Shown: positions 37,837 through 47,518 of the stretch, in pieces
Numbering within the stretch: position 1 is the first letter of the stretch
Layout: each line of letters begins with the position of its first letter
Origin: an uncultured Clostridia bacterium
GTDB lineage: Bacteria; Bacillota; Clostridia; Oscillospirales; Acutalibacteraceae
Length of the DNA: 61,022 bases
Assembly (NCBI GenBank): GCA_946184925.1
Contig: CAMHHL010000003.1
Location: 1 to 61,022 of the forward strand
Direction: 5' to 3'
Notes under the pieces: generated by a model
What the model was told of the DNA's origin: nothing
Database searches by the model: none
Seen by the model: only the letters and a program-made list of their open reading frames with translations
Position numbers and translations under genes: made by a program

Positions 37837-40800
37837 TTAGATTCCAAGTTTAGAGGAAATCTCGCTCGCTTTGAGTTCAAGCAGCTTTGAAACACCCTCG
37901 TCCTGCATGGTCACACCGTAGAGCACGTCAGCCTCTTCCATTGTACCGCGTCTGTGAGTAATCAGGATAAACTGAGTGCTGCCGGTCAGTCCGCGGACAT
38001 ACTGGGCAAAGCGATCGACATTAACCTCATCAAGCGCAGCCTCAATCTCATCCATAACGCAGAACGGAGCAGGTCTGACCTTCATTATTGCAAAATAGAG
38101 CGCAATAGCAACAAGCGCTTTTTCACCGCCGGACAAAGCGTCGAGGTGAACAACAATTTTTCCGGGCGGATGGACTACAATATCAATTCCGCTCGTGAGG
38201 ATATCCTCCGGATCTGTCAATGAAAGCGAAGCGGTTCCGCCGCCGAAAAGCTCCTTGAAGGTATATGTAAAATTGCGGTTTATCTGCTCAAATGCAGTTA
38301 TGAACTCCTCCTGCATTTGCTTGGTAAGATCGGTGATGAGCTTTTCGATTTCTTTTTTGGATTTTTCGACATCATCAACCTGAGCTGTCATAAACTCATA
38401 GCGCTCGGAAACTTCCTTATACTCCTCAATCGCGCCAACGTTTACATTGCCCAGATTCTTTATCTTCGACTTGAGTTCATTCAAACGAGAGCGCGCCTCT
38501 GAAATATTCTCGAGCTCAACAGAAGTTTCTTCAGCCTGCTTTTTAGTGAGTTCATATTCCTCCCAAAGCTTTGATATGATGTTGTCATATTCCTTCTGCA
38601 GATTAATTCTGCGTTCTTCAAGTCTTGAAAGCTCACGACCGGCGTTCTCGCGCTCGGCAGTCTTATCACGTTCAAGGAGACGAAGCTCGCCGGAGCGCTT
38701 TTCGAGCTCTGCTTTCTGAGCGTTGATTTTTTCAATGCCTTCGTTTAGAGCTTTCACTTTATTGTTAAGTGATTCTATATCACGATTTAAGGCTTCGACC
38801 ATTTTCTCAGACTGAGAGATAAGTTCACTGTAGTTGTCAATCTGAGCGTTAAGCTCGGATTTTCTCGTGTTTCTGTTCTCTTCAGTAGAGAGAGCAAAGG
38901 AAATCTCGGAATTAAAGGTTTCGATATCTTTCTGAGCCGATACTATTTCAAGCTTAATATTCTGAAGCTGCTCGGAGAGAGATTCTCGCTTTTCCGTTAG
39001 CTGAGTACGATTGCCGGTGATTTCTTCGATTCTTGCTTCGTACTCTGAGATAGACCAGTTGATATCGTCGAGCTTTTCCTTGGCTTGTTTTTCTTCTGTT
39101 TTATACTGCTTGATTCTTTGTCTGCAGTTTTCGACAGTAGCCTCCGCCTCGTCAATAGCCTGCTTATATGACGCCAGCTCGTTTTCACACGCCTTTGCTT
39201 CGGTGAGAATTCTGACCTGCTCCTGCTGAGCATTTGAGAGATCCGCGCGCGCTCCGAGAATTTCGCCCTCAATAGCGGAATAATCTGAAAGAGCATTCTC
39301 GGCAAGCTTTGCAGCCTCCGCTGCCTTTTTCTCGAGCTTTTCCGCCTTGATTTTGTTATCTTTGATTTCGGAAGCACGGGACAGCAAGCCTGATTTCTTG
39401 CCGAGTGAACCGCCGGTGAGCGATCCGCCGGCATTGACAACCTGACCGTCAAGAGTTACGACCTTAAATCTGTATCCATATCTCTTAGCGATTGATGTAG
39501 CAGAATTCAAATCCTCGGCAACAACAATTCTTCCCAACAAGGATTTGAGAATATTGTTATATTCAGGCTTACAATCACAAAGATCTGCGGCGATTCCGAT
39601 GAAGCCGTAGCAATCATCCAGACCGTTTTCGCTTAGTTCTCTCGGTTTGATAGTATTCATCGGCAGGAAGGTTGCGCGTCCGCCGTCGTGTTGTTTCAGA
39701 AAGGTTATGGCAGCCTTTGCGTCTTGCTCGGTTGACGTGACTATGTTCTGCATAGCAGCACCGAGGGCAATCTCGATTGCAACAGTGTATTCTCCGGGAA
39801 CGTTAATTACTCTTGAAACAGGACCGTGAATGCCCTTAATTTTTCCGCTGTTATAAGCTTTCATTACGGACTTTACGGAATATGAAAAGCCCTCGAGATT
39901 CCTTTCCAAATCCTCTAGAAGTTTTACCCTGCGGAACGCTTCCTGTGCGTCAAGGTTGAGTCTGTCAGCCTCCGCCTTATAATCATCACGCTTTTTTCTC
40001 CTGGATTCAAGCTTAATCTCCAAGCCTTTGACAGAATTGAATAGCGACTCAACGCGCTCATTCTGCGCATCAATTTCGTTTTTATAGTTTTCAGAAATCT
40101 CCAGAGTCGTCTTAAACTGCTCCTGACGCTGAGCGTTTGCGGCAAGGATGCTCTCAATTCTCTCCTGCAATTCACTTGCCGATGTTACACTCGTCATCTG
40201 AGTAACTCTGGCGTCGGCGGACTGCGCAGTGAGTGCTGAAAGCTTTGAGCTTAGCTCCTGAATCTTGTCGCTTGACCTGCCGGAGTCCGTATTGATGACA
40301 TTGAGCTTTTCGGACATATCGGTATAAATCGACTGCTTTTCCGAAATGAGCTTTTCAAGCTCGACGATTTTCAGCTTCTTCTCTTCAATATCATCGGCGG
40401 CATGGGCAGCGTCGGTATCGACCTTTTCAATCTCCTGATTTACACGGTTAATATTCTCCTTATTGTGAAGAATATCGTTTTGTGCTACGGAAACGGAGGA
40501 TTTCTTAGAACTGATTTCAGCGTTAATGGTATCAATTTCTGAGCGGATTTTCTCAATATCAGATGAAAGCTCGCCGTTTTTGAGATAAATCTGCTCGGTT
40601 TCACGCTGAATATCCTCGAGTGCTTCATCGGCTGCCGAATGCTGCAAACGTGAAATCTCGATTTTGTCCTCCTCTTCCTTGAGAACCTTATTGCTGTTGT
40701 TAAGAGTATTTACCCAAAGGGCAATCTCTATATCCTTTTTCTCGGAAGAGTATTCAAGAAATTTTTCTGCTTTTTTTGACTGATTTTTCAGAGGTCCTAC

Positions 40801-41403
40801 CCTTTCTTCGAGTTCAGTGACGATATCCCTGAGCCTGAGAAGGTTATCCTCGGTATGCTTGAGCTTGCGCTCGGATTCTATTTTTTTGTATCTGTAACGC
40901 GAAATTCCGGCAGCTTCTTCAAAAATCTCGCGTCTGTCCTCACTTTTGGACGCAACAATGCTGTCGATTTTACCCTGACCAATCATGGAGTATCCGTCAC
41001 GTCCGAGGCCGGTATCCATAAAGAGCTCGTTGACGTCTCTCAGACGCACCTGAGCGCCGTTTATAAGATATTCGCTGTCGCCGCTCCTGTAGTAACGTCT
41101 TGTAACTGCAATGTCATCGCCGTCATAAGGCAGGAATCTGTCCTTATTGTCGATATTCAAGGTAACCTCGGCATAGCCGAGAGCTTTTCTGCCGTCGGTT
41201 CCGTTAAAAACAACGTCCTCCATCTTGGAGCATCGCAGGCTTTTGGGAGACTGCTCGCCGAGAACCCAGCGTATAGCGTCACTGATATTACTCTTTCCCG
41301 AACCGTTCGGTCCTACGACTGAGGTCATACCGCGCACAAATTCTAATTTAGTTTTATCCGGAAATGTCTTAAAGCCCTGAATTTCAAGGGATTTTAACAG
41401 CAT
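37837..41403 (-). CDS. smc: Chromosome partition protein Smc
   Basis: Smc is the ATPase core of the bacterial condensin with ScpA and ScpB. The 1188-residue product has the N-terminal head with Walker A GPNGSGKSN at residues 32-40, a first coiled coil (about 170-500), a hinge (about 515-670, with GGSLTGGSLG), a second coiled coil (about 675-1020), and the C-terminal head with the signature LSGGEKAL and Walker B VMDEIEAALD. Length is normal. Confidence 0.98.
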   Translation of the reverse strand: MLLKSLEIQGFKTFPDKTKLEFVRGMTSVVGPNGSGKSNISDAIRWVLGEQSPKSLRCSKMEDVVFNGTDGRKALGYAEVTLNIDNKDRFLPYDGDDIAVTRRYYRSGDSEYLINGAQVRLRDVNELFMDTGLGRDGYSMIGQGKIDSIVASKSEDRREIFEEAAGISRYRYKKIESERKLKHTEDNLLRLRDIVTELEERVGPLKNQSKKAEKFLEYSSEKKDIEIALWVNTLNNSNKVLKEEEDKIEISRLQHSAADEALEDIQRETEQIYLKNGELSSDIEKIRSEIDTINAEISSKKSSVSVAQNDILHNKENINRVNQEIEKVDTDAAHAADDIEEKKLKIVELEKLISEKQSIYTDMSEKLNVINTDSGRSSDKIQELSSKLSALTAQSADARVTQMTSVTSASELQERIESILAANAQRQEQFKTTLEISENYKNEIDAQNERVESLFNSVKGLEIKLESRRKKRDDYKAEADRLNLDAQEAFRRVKLLEDLERNLEGFSYSVKSVMKAYNSGKIKGIHGPVSRVINVPGEYTVAIEIALGAAMQNIVTSTEQDAKAAITFLKQHDGGRATFLPMNTIKPRELSENGLDDCYGFIGIAADLCDCKPEYNNILKSLLGRIVVAEDLNSATSIAKRYGYRFKVVTLDGQVVNAGGSLTGGSLGKKSGLLSRASEIKDNKIKAEKLEKKAAEAAKLAENALSDYSAIEGEILGARADLSNAQQEQVRILTEAKACENELASYKQAIDEAEATVENCRQRIKQYKTEEKQAKEKLDDINWSISEYEARIEEITGNRTQLTEKRESLSEQLQNIKLEIVSAQKDIETFNSEISFALSTEENRNTRKSELNAQIDNYSELISQSEKMVEALNRDIESLNNKVKALNEGIEKINAQKAELEKRSGELRLLERDKTAERENAGRELSRLEERRINLQKEYDNIISKLWEEYELTKKQAEETSVELENISEARSRLNELKSKIKNLGNVNVGAIEEYKEVSERYEFMTAQVDDVEKSKKEIEKLITDLTKQMQEEFITAFEQINRNFTYTFKELFGGGTASLSLTDPEDILTSGIDIVVHPPGKIVVHLDALSGGEKALVAIALYFAIMKVRPAPFCVMDEIEAALDEVNVDRFAQYVRGLTGSTQFILITHRRGTMEEADVLYGVTMQDEGVSKLLELKASEISSKLGI

Positions 41404-41407
41404 CTCA

Positions 41408-42409
41408 TCACCTGTTATCCTTAATGTTTATTAATAATTCGTATTTTTTCAGGCGTGAATCCTTAACGATTTCAGCCCGAAAGCCCAATTGATTGAGCAT
41501 GTTAATATTTGATTTCTTCTGTCCGATTAATTTTGAAACTGAACCGGAATTTACTGTAATTGTAATATCACACGGTGAATAACCGGAGAGCGCAGACAAT
41601 AATTTAACTCTGAAAATATTATTCTCACAAAGTTCCTTGAATGCCGGATGATAATTATGCGCAAGGTCACTCTCGGCAAGGCTGTCACTGTAATGCAGAC
41701 CAACCCTGATTACATCTATATTATTATCCTCAAAAAGTCCAAGTAAACGCGAGCAAAGCTCAACAGACTGTTCAAGAGTATAAGGCACATATTTTCCTTC
41801 TGAATAGTAATCGGCGAGCTGCGTATTCTTAACAACAACCGTAGGATAAATTCTGACGCACTGCGGCTGCATGCTCACAAAATCAAGAGCAGTTTTATAA
41901 TCAGTGTCAAAATCAGCGCCGTAAAGCCCTGTCATCATCTGTAAACCGAGATTAAAGCCTGACGCTTTAATCAAATCGGAAGCTTTGATAATATCATCAA
42001 AAGTGTGTCCGCGGCGGTTGAGCGCGAGCACGTTGTCGTCGGTGGACTGAGCGCCGAGTTCAATTGTTGTAACATTGTATTTCTTCAGCAGATTGAGAAT
42101 ATCATTGTCAATATAATCAGGTCTGGTTGAAATTCTGATGCCTGAAAAGCTATCAATATACTCCCTGGTTGCTTCGAGCAAGTTGAGCATATACTCTCTG
42201 TCAATCGCAGTAAAACTTCCGCCGAAGAACGCAATTTCGCTCTCCCGGCAAGCTTCTCCGAGCGAACCGAGAGCTTTTTCCAAAACGTTTCTTACATCAT
42301 CGCCATTCGGCTGATAGGTCTGTCCGGTTATCTCACGCTGATTGCAGAACGAGCACTGATACGGGCAGCCATTGTGAGGAATAAAAATCGGAATATTTCT
42401 GTGCTTAAT
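41408..42409 (-). CDS. Radical SAM protein (Elp3-like), ATT start codon
   Basis: A radical SAM enzyme of the family found between rnc and smc in many Clostridia; its substrate is unknown. I extend the gene to an ATT at 42409, giving 333 residues beginning (M)KHRNIPIFIPHNGCPYQC. This contains the CxxxCxxC cluster motif (C-PYQ-C-SF-C) at about residues 15-22. The first conventional start downstream is a TTG at 42283, which would lose this motif. Upstream in this frame is a TGA, so no ATG, GTG or TTG is available. The ATT overlaps the rnc stop, and GGAG lies 10 bases before it. Confidence 0.85.
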   Translation of the reverse strand: MKHRNIPIFIPHNGCPYQCSFCNQREITGQTYQPNGDDVRNVLEKALGSLGEACRESEIAFFGGSFTAIDREYMLNLLEATREYIDSFSGIRISTRPDYIDNDILNLLKKYNVTTIELGAQSTDDNVLALNRRGHTFDDIIKASDLIKASGFNLGLQMMTGLYGADFDTDYKTALDFVSMQPQCVRIYPTVVVKNTQLADYYSEGKYVPYTLEQSVELCSRLLGLFEDNNIDVIRVGLHYSDSLAESDLAHNYHPAFKELCENNIFRVKLLSALSGYSPCDITITVNSGSVSKLIGQKKSNINMLNQLGFRAEIVKDSRLKKYELLINIKDNR

Positions 42410-43082
42410 AGCCCATCAACTCCAAGGCCTCTCTTGCAGCATTCTGCTCAGCTTCTTTTTTACTCCTGCCGCCGCCTTTTCCGATTACATTTGAATTTAG
42501 TAACACCTCAAAAACAAAATGCTTATCGTGGTCGGGACCGGATTCCGAGGCGAGGCGGTATTCAATCCTCTCGCCGGGATTCTTCTGGACAATCTCCTGC
42601 AAGGTAGTCTTATAGTCTTTGAACGGCTTGTTATTGTGGCTTTTGATTTCAGGCACAACAAACCTTAAAATATGCTTTGCGGCAGGCTCCATTCCTCCGT
42701 CAAGATAAATCGCCGCTATAACGGCTTCGAAAGCATCGGAAACAATCGACGGACGTTCGGCGCCGCCTCCGTTGCGTTCGCCACGGCTCAGAACAAGATA
42801 GTTGCCGAGGTTAATCTGCTTGCCAAACTTAAACAGAGCCTTCTCACAAACAAGTGAGGAACGCAGCTTGGTGAGTTCACCCTCAGGAAGCTCGGGACAA
42901 TTCTCGAAAATATAATCAGCGACAACAATCGAGAGCACTGCGTCACCGAGAAATTCAAGGCGCTCGTTGCACTTTACGCCCTTGTCGCGGTGTTCATTCG
43001 CGTACGATGAATGGGTAAGCGCCTCGCGAAGCAAAGCCGGGTTATTGAATTTATAATTAATTACATTCTCAAAATCTTTCAT
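42405..43082 (-). CDS. rnc: Ribonuclease III
   Basis: RNase III cleaves double-stranded RNA in rRNA and mRNA processing. The 225-residue product has the catalytic signature NERLEFLGDAVLS near residue 40 and a C-terminal double-stranded RNA-binding domain (about residues 155-223). The acpP gene, often found between plsX and rnc, is absent; the gap to plsX is 8 bases. Confidence 0.97.
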   Translation of the reverse strand: MKDFENVINYKFNNPALLREALTHSSYANEHRDKGVKCNERLEFLGDAVLSIVVADYIFENCPELPEGELTKLRSSLVCEKALFKFGKQINLGNYLVLSRGERNGGGAERPSIVSDAFEAVIAAIYLDGGMEPAAKHILRFVVPEIKSHNNKPFKDYKTTLQEIVQKNPGERIEYRLASESGPDHDKHFVFEVLLNSNVIGKGGGRSKKEAEQNAAREALELMGY

Positions 43083-43090
43083 CTTATCCT

Positions 43091-44077
43091 CTATTTCAGT
43101 GCCTGAGACATCTCGTTGATAACGTCTGCCTCAACATATTCCTTTGTAAGCCTGATTGCGTTTTTAAAGGTTTTCGCCTTGGCACTTCCGTGCGCTTTAA
43201 AAACAGGCTTTGCGGTTCCCATAATAGGAGCACCGCCGTATTCGTTATAATCAAATTCCTTAGCCATCGCCTTGAGGTCCTTCATGATAAGACCGGCGGC
43301 AAGCTTATTCTTGGTGCTCTTCTTGAACAATTCCTTAAGTTTTTTAAGAAGCTCCTTAGCAACGCCTTCATAAGTTTTGAGAACAAGATTGCCCGTGAAG
43401 CCGTCGCACACATAAACATCGCAGGCCCCGGCAGGAAGGTCGCGACCTTCAACATTACCGACAAAGTTGAGTCCGGAAGTCTCAAGCAGTTCGTATGTCC
43501 TGTGCTGGAGCTCCCCGCCCTTGTGGGCTTCCGCTCCGACATTTGCCAGTCCTACCCGCGGACTTTTTATCTTCATGACCTTCTCCATATATGAGGACGC
43601 CATTATTGCGTACTGAAGCAGAATCTCGGGGCGCGTTTCAAGGTTAGCTCCGGCATCAATAAGCATAAAGCATCCACCGGCGAAATGCGGAAGAATCGGT
43701 GCGAATCCCGGACGCTTGATTCCCTTTATTCTCTTAACAAGCAACGTTCCGCCTACGCAGATTGCGCCGCTGTTTCCTGCGCTGACAAAGCCGTCGCCCT
43801 CTCCGCTTGCAAGAAGCCTCATTCCTACAGCAAGAGAGCTGTCAGGCTTGGCTTTTAAAACCGCGGAAGGATCCTCATCGGTTGCGATAAACTCGGAAGC
43901 ATGTACTATTTCAAGGCCGGAGATATCAAGATTATTATCCGCGGCGCATTTCTTGATAACATTCTCATCGCCGACAAGAATAATGCCAATCTGATACTCG
44001 TTTTTAGCATCAATTGAGCCTTTTATTATTTCCAGAGGGGCATTGTCGCCGCCCATAGCGTCAACTATAATTTTCAT
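43091..44077 (-). CDS. plsX: Phosphate acyltransferase PlsX
   Basis: PlsX makes acyl-phosphate from acyl-ACP for phospholipid synthesis. The 328-residue product starts IIVDAMGGDNAP and has the family boxes FVSAGNSGA and VCDGFTGNLVLK. It overlaps trmFO by 4 bases (ATGA) and precedes rnc. Confidence 0.96.
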   Translation of the reverse strand: MKIIVDAMGGDNAPLEIIKGSIDAKNEYQIGIILVGDENVIKKCAADNNLDISGLEIVHASEFIATDEDPSAVLKAKPDSSLAVGMRLLASGEGDGFVSAGNSGAICVGGTLLVKRIKGIKRPGFAPILPHFAGGCFMLIDAGANLETRPEILLQYAIMASSYMEKVMKIKSPRVGLANVGAEAHKGGELQHRTYELLETSGLNFVGNVEGRDLPAGACDVYVCDGFTGNLVLKTYEGVAKELLKKLKELFKKSTKNKLAAGLIMKDLKAMAKEFDYNEYGGAPIMGTAKPVFKAHGSAKAKTFKNAIRLTKEYVEADVINEMSQALK

Positions 44078-45387
44078 AATCTCACGCTTTCTAAATATTT
44101 GTCCAAATCTCCGAGAGCTCTATCGGCATAGGCCTGTCCTCTCTCCTGTTTATCTCTGGGACGTCTTTCGAGTTCCGGGATTATACCGAAGTTTGCACCC
44201 ATCGGCTGAAAATCAACAACGGTTTCATCGGAAACATACCTTGAAAGGCAGCCTATCATCGTCGTCGGCGGAAGCACGACAGTGTCTTTGTTCAGAAGGA
44301 GCCGGGCAGCGTTTATTCCTGCCATAATTCCGGAGGAAGCGCTCTCCATATATCCTTCAACACCTGTAATCTGACCTGCAAAGAAGATATTACTGTTCTC
44401 TTTCGTGTTGAACGAGCTTGTAAGCACCTGAGGAGAATTCAGGAAGGTGTTGCGATGCATTACACCGTATCGCACGAACTCCGCGTTTTTCAGTGCCGGA
44501 ATCAGACCGAAAACGCGCTTTTGTTCCGGGAATTTCAGGTTAGTTTGAAACCCTACGAGATTGAACATTGTTCCGGAAGCGTTTTCCTTTCTGAGCTGAA
44601 GAACAGCCCAGGGACGATGACCTGTTTTCGGGTCGGTAAGACCGACAGGCTTCATCGGACCGAATCGAATCGTGTCATGGCCTCTCTGTGCCATAACCTC
44701 AATCGGCATACACCCTTCGTACACTTTAGGATCGCGAACATCAAACTCATGAACAGGAGCGCGCTCGGCATTAACCAGCGCTTCATAGAAAACCTCATAC
44801 TCCTCTTTGTTCATGGGACAATTGAGATAATCGGTGCCTTCACCCTTGCCGTAGCGAGATTCAAAAAAAGCATGCTCCATGTCAATGCTGTCAAATGTCA
44901 CAATAGGAGCCGCGGCATCATAGAACGACATCGCATTGCCGAAATGCTTATATATGTTCTCGGCAAATGAGTCGGAGGTCAACGGTCCTGTAGCTATTAC
45001 AGTAATCGCGTCTTCGGGAATATCGGTTATTTCCCCGGAAATAACGGTTATATATTTATTGCTATTTACAGCGTCGGTAACATATTCGGAGAACAGTTCT
45101 CTGTCAACGGCGAGCGCTCCTCCTGCAGGCACCGACGCATAATCGGCGGCTTTGAGCAGAAGCGAGCCGAGATGACGCATTTCTTCCTTTAGGAGACCTG
45201 CCGCGGAATTTACCCTTGCCGCCTTGAAGGAATTCGAGCACACAAGTTCGGCGAATAAATTGGATTTATGTGCGGGGGACTTTTTCATAGGCTTCATTTC
45301 ATAAAGTCTTACATCAATTCCGCGTTGAGCAATCTGCCATGCCGCTTCGCAACCGGCAAGCCCCGCTCCGATAACATTAATATGCAT
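44074..45387 (-). CDS. trmFO: Methylenetetrahydrofolate-tRNA-(uracil-5-)-methyltransferase TrmFO
   Basis: TrmFO makes the T54 methyl group of tRNA using methylene-THF and FAD, the Firmicutes alternative to TrmA. The 437-residue product has the FAD-binding GAGLAGCEAA at residues 7-16, the CSNSF box and the family motif GQITGVEGYMES. Its ATG shares one base with the topA stop codon. The dprA-topA-trmFO order is conserved in Firmicutes. Confidence 0.97.
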   Translation of the reverse strand: MHINVIGAGLAGCEAAWQIAQRGIDVRLYEMKPMKKSPAHKSNLFAELVCSNSFKAARVNSAAGLLKEEMRHLGSLLLKAADYASVPAGGALAVDRELFSEYVTDAVNSNKYITVISGEITDIPEDAITVIATGPLTSDSFAENIYKHFGNAMSFYDAAAPIVTFDSIDMEHAFFESRYGKGEGTDYLNCPMNKEEYEVFYEALVNAERAPVHEFDVRDPKVYEGCMPIEVMAQRGHDTIRFGPMKPVGLTDPKTGHRPWAVLQLRKENASGTMFNLVGFQTNLKFPEQKRVFGLIPALKNAEFVRYGVMHRNTFLNSPQVLTSSFNTKENSNIFFAGQITGVEGYMESASSGIMAGINAARLLLNKDTVVLPPTTMIGCLSRYVSDETVVDFQPMGANFGIIPELERRPRDKQERGQAYADRALGDLDKYLESVRL

Positions 45388-47462
45388 TAGCTTTTGACTA
45401 CTCTCTCATATCCGCAGTCCTTGTTGGCACAAAATACTGCCTGTTTTCTGCCCTTCTTCTTGAAGAGAATCTCACCGCACTGGGGACATCTCTCGTTGAC
45501 AGGCTCATTCCATGAAACAAAATCACAATTAGGATAATTGCTGCAACCGTAGAATACTGTTTTTCTCTTGGTAGTTTTTATAATAACGTCGCCGTCAGAA
45601 CACTTGGGGCATTTAACTCCGGTTTTCTGAACATACTTCTTGACGTTTTTACACTCGGGATATCCGGGACACGCAATGAACTTGCCGTATCTGCCAACCT
45701 TGATGACCATATTACGTCCGCAGTTCTCGCAGATAATGTCAGTTTTATCCTCTTCAAGCTGGAGTTTGACGCCGTCCATCTCGGTTTTAGCCTTGGCGAG
45801 AGTTTTCTCAAAATCCTTGTAGAAGTCGTCAATCAGCGCACGCCATTCGACCTCGCCGTTCTCGACTGTGTCGAGCTCCTGCTCCATCTGAGCTGTAAAT
45901 TTTACATTAACAATCTTCGGGAAGCGTTCCTTCATCAGCTTGACCATTGTCTCGCCGAGTTCGGTTGGAACCAGTGTTTTACTCTCTCGCTTGACGTATT
46001 CACGACCTGTAATAGTTGAAATTGTTGCCGCATAGGTTGAAGGTCTGCCGATCCCATGCTCCTCAAGAGCCTTAATCAGCGAAGCCTCGGTATATCTCGG
46101 GGGAGCCTGAGTAAAGTGCTGATTGGGAACAATCTCCTTCTTGCGGACGCTCATGCCCTCCTTGAGCTCGGGAAGCTCAAGAGACTTCTCCTCCGCAACA
46201 TCCTTGCTCTCAACATAAAGACTTGTAAATCCGTCAAAGGTTACTGTATAGCCCGAAGCTTTAAAGGTATATCCGTTACCCTCAATGTCGGCACGTGTAG
46301 TTTTTTGGAGACAATCGGACATCTGCGAAGCAACAAATCGCTTCCAGATAAGATTATAAAGCTTGTACTGGTCGCTCGTGAGATTGTGCTTAATGCTGTC
46401 GGGCTCGAGCGAAGGCATGGTCGGACGTATAGCTTCATGTCCGTCCTGCGCGTTTGAACGCGATTTGAAGAATCTGGGCTTAGAAGGGAGATACTTATCG
46501 CCGAACTTCCGACCGATATATTCGGTAACCTCGGAAATCGCCTGATTTGAGATTCTGAGAGAGTCTGTTCTCATATATGTGATAAGACCGGTAGCACCGA
46601 GCTCGTCAATTTCAACGCCCTCATAGAGCTCCTGGGCGACTTTCATTGTGCGCCTTGACTGGAAGCCGAGCTTTCGCGAGGCCTCCTGCTGTAGAGTTGA
46701 AGTTATGAACGGCGGTGCCGGTGATTTTTTTCGTGTGCCCTGCTTTACGCTTGTAACAGTATACTCGGCATTCTCAAGCTCAGCCAGAATCTTCTCGGCT
46801 TCCTGCTGATTATGAATTTTATCCTTGCCGAGGTACAGAGTAGCAGGGAAAGCTTTTCTTGAACCCTTCGGTATAAACTTAGCGTCAATTGACCAGTATT
46901 CTTCAGGCTTGAACGCCCTGATTTCGTCCTCGCGATCAACAATAATCCTTACAGCTACCGACTGAACGCGCCCTGCGGACATACCTCTGCGTATTTTTTG
47001 AGATACAAACGGGCTGAGTTTGTAACCGACGAGTCTGTCGAGTACTCTTCTTGCCTGCTGAGCGTTTACCAGGTTAAGATTAATGCTCCTGGGATTGTCC
47101 ATACCGGTGCTTACGCCCGACTTTGTAATTTCATTAAACTCAACTCTGTTATTATCGTTAAGATCAAGATCGAGAATATAAGCAAGGTGCCATGAAATAG
47201 CCTCACCCTCTCGATCGGGGTCGGTTGCGAGAAATACTTTATCGGCTTTTGCCGCGTGCTTCTTGATATCCTTGACAAGCGATTCCTTGCCTTTGATTAT
47301 TGAATACTTTGGCTCGTAATTATTCTTGACATCAACGCTCAGTCTTGCGTCCGGAAGGTCACGGACGTGTCCCATAGACGCTATAACGTCGTAATCCTTT
47401 CCGAGGTACTTTTTGATTGTTTTAGCCTTTGCAGGCGACTCAACAATAACAAGATTCGACAT
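45387..47462 (-). CDS. topA: DNA topoisomerase I
   Basis: TopA relaxes negative supercoils. The 691-residue type IA enzyme has the Toprim domain (VESPAKAKTI and LATDPDREGEAISWH), the catalytic Tyr in TYMRTDSLRIS, and three C-terminal C4 zinc ribbons (about residues 575-690: CENCG...CPGYPEC, CPKCS...CSNYPNC, CPQCG...CANKDC). The length is normal. Confidence 0.98.
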   Translation of the reverse strand: MSNLVIVESPAKAKTIKKYLGKDYDVIASMGHVRDLPDARLSVDVKNNYEPKYSIIKGKESLVKDIKKHAAKADKVFLATDPDREGEAISWHLAYILDLDLNDNNRVEFNEITKSGVSTGMDNPRSINLNLVNAQQARRVLDRLVGYKLSPFVSQKIRRGMSAGRVQSVAVRIIVDREDEIRAFKPEEYWSIDAKFIPKGSRKAFPATLYLGKDKIHNQQEAEKILAELENAEYTVTSVKQGTRKKSPAPPFITSTLQQEASRKLGFQSRRTMKVAQELYEGVEIDELGATGLITYMRTDSLRISNQAISEVTEYIGRKFGDKYLPSKPRFFKSRSNAQDGHEAIRPTMPSLEPDSIKHNLTSDQYKLYNLIWKRFVASQMSDCLQKTTRADIEGNGYTFKASGYTVTFDGFTSLYVESKDVAEEKSLELPELKEGMSVRKKEIVPNQHFTQAPPRYTEASLIKALEEHGIGRPSTYAATISTITGREYVKRESKTLVPTELGETMVKLMKERFPKIVNVKFTAQMEQELDTVENGEVEWRALIDDFYKDFEKTLAKAKTEMDGVKLQLEEDKTDIICENCGRNMVIKVGRYGKFIACPGYPECKNVKKYVQKTGVKCPKCSDGDVIIKTTKRKTVFYGCSNYPNCDFVSWNEPVNERCPQCGEILFKKKGRKQAVFCANKDCGYERVVKS

Positions 47463-47518
47463 ATTTTCATTACCTTTCTTTTAATATATTCATAAATCAG
47501 TAATACTGACAGTAGAAA

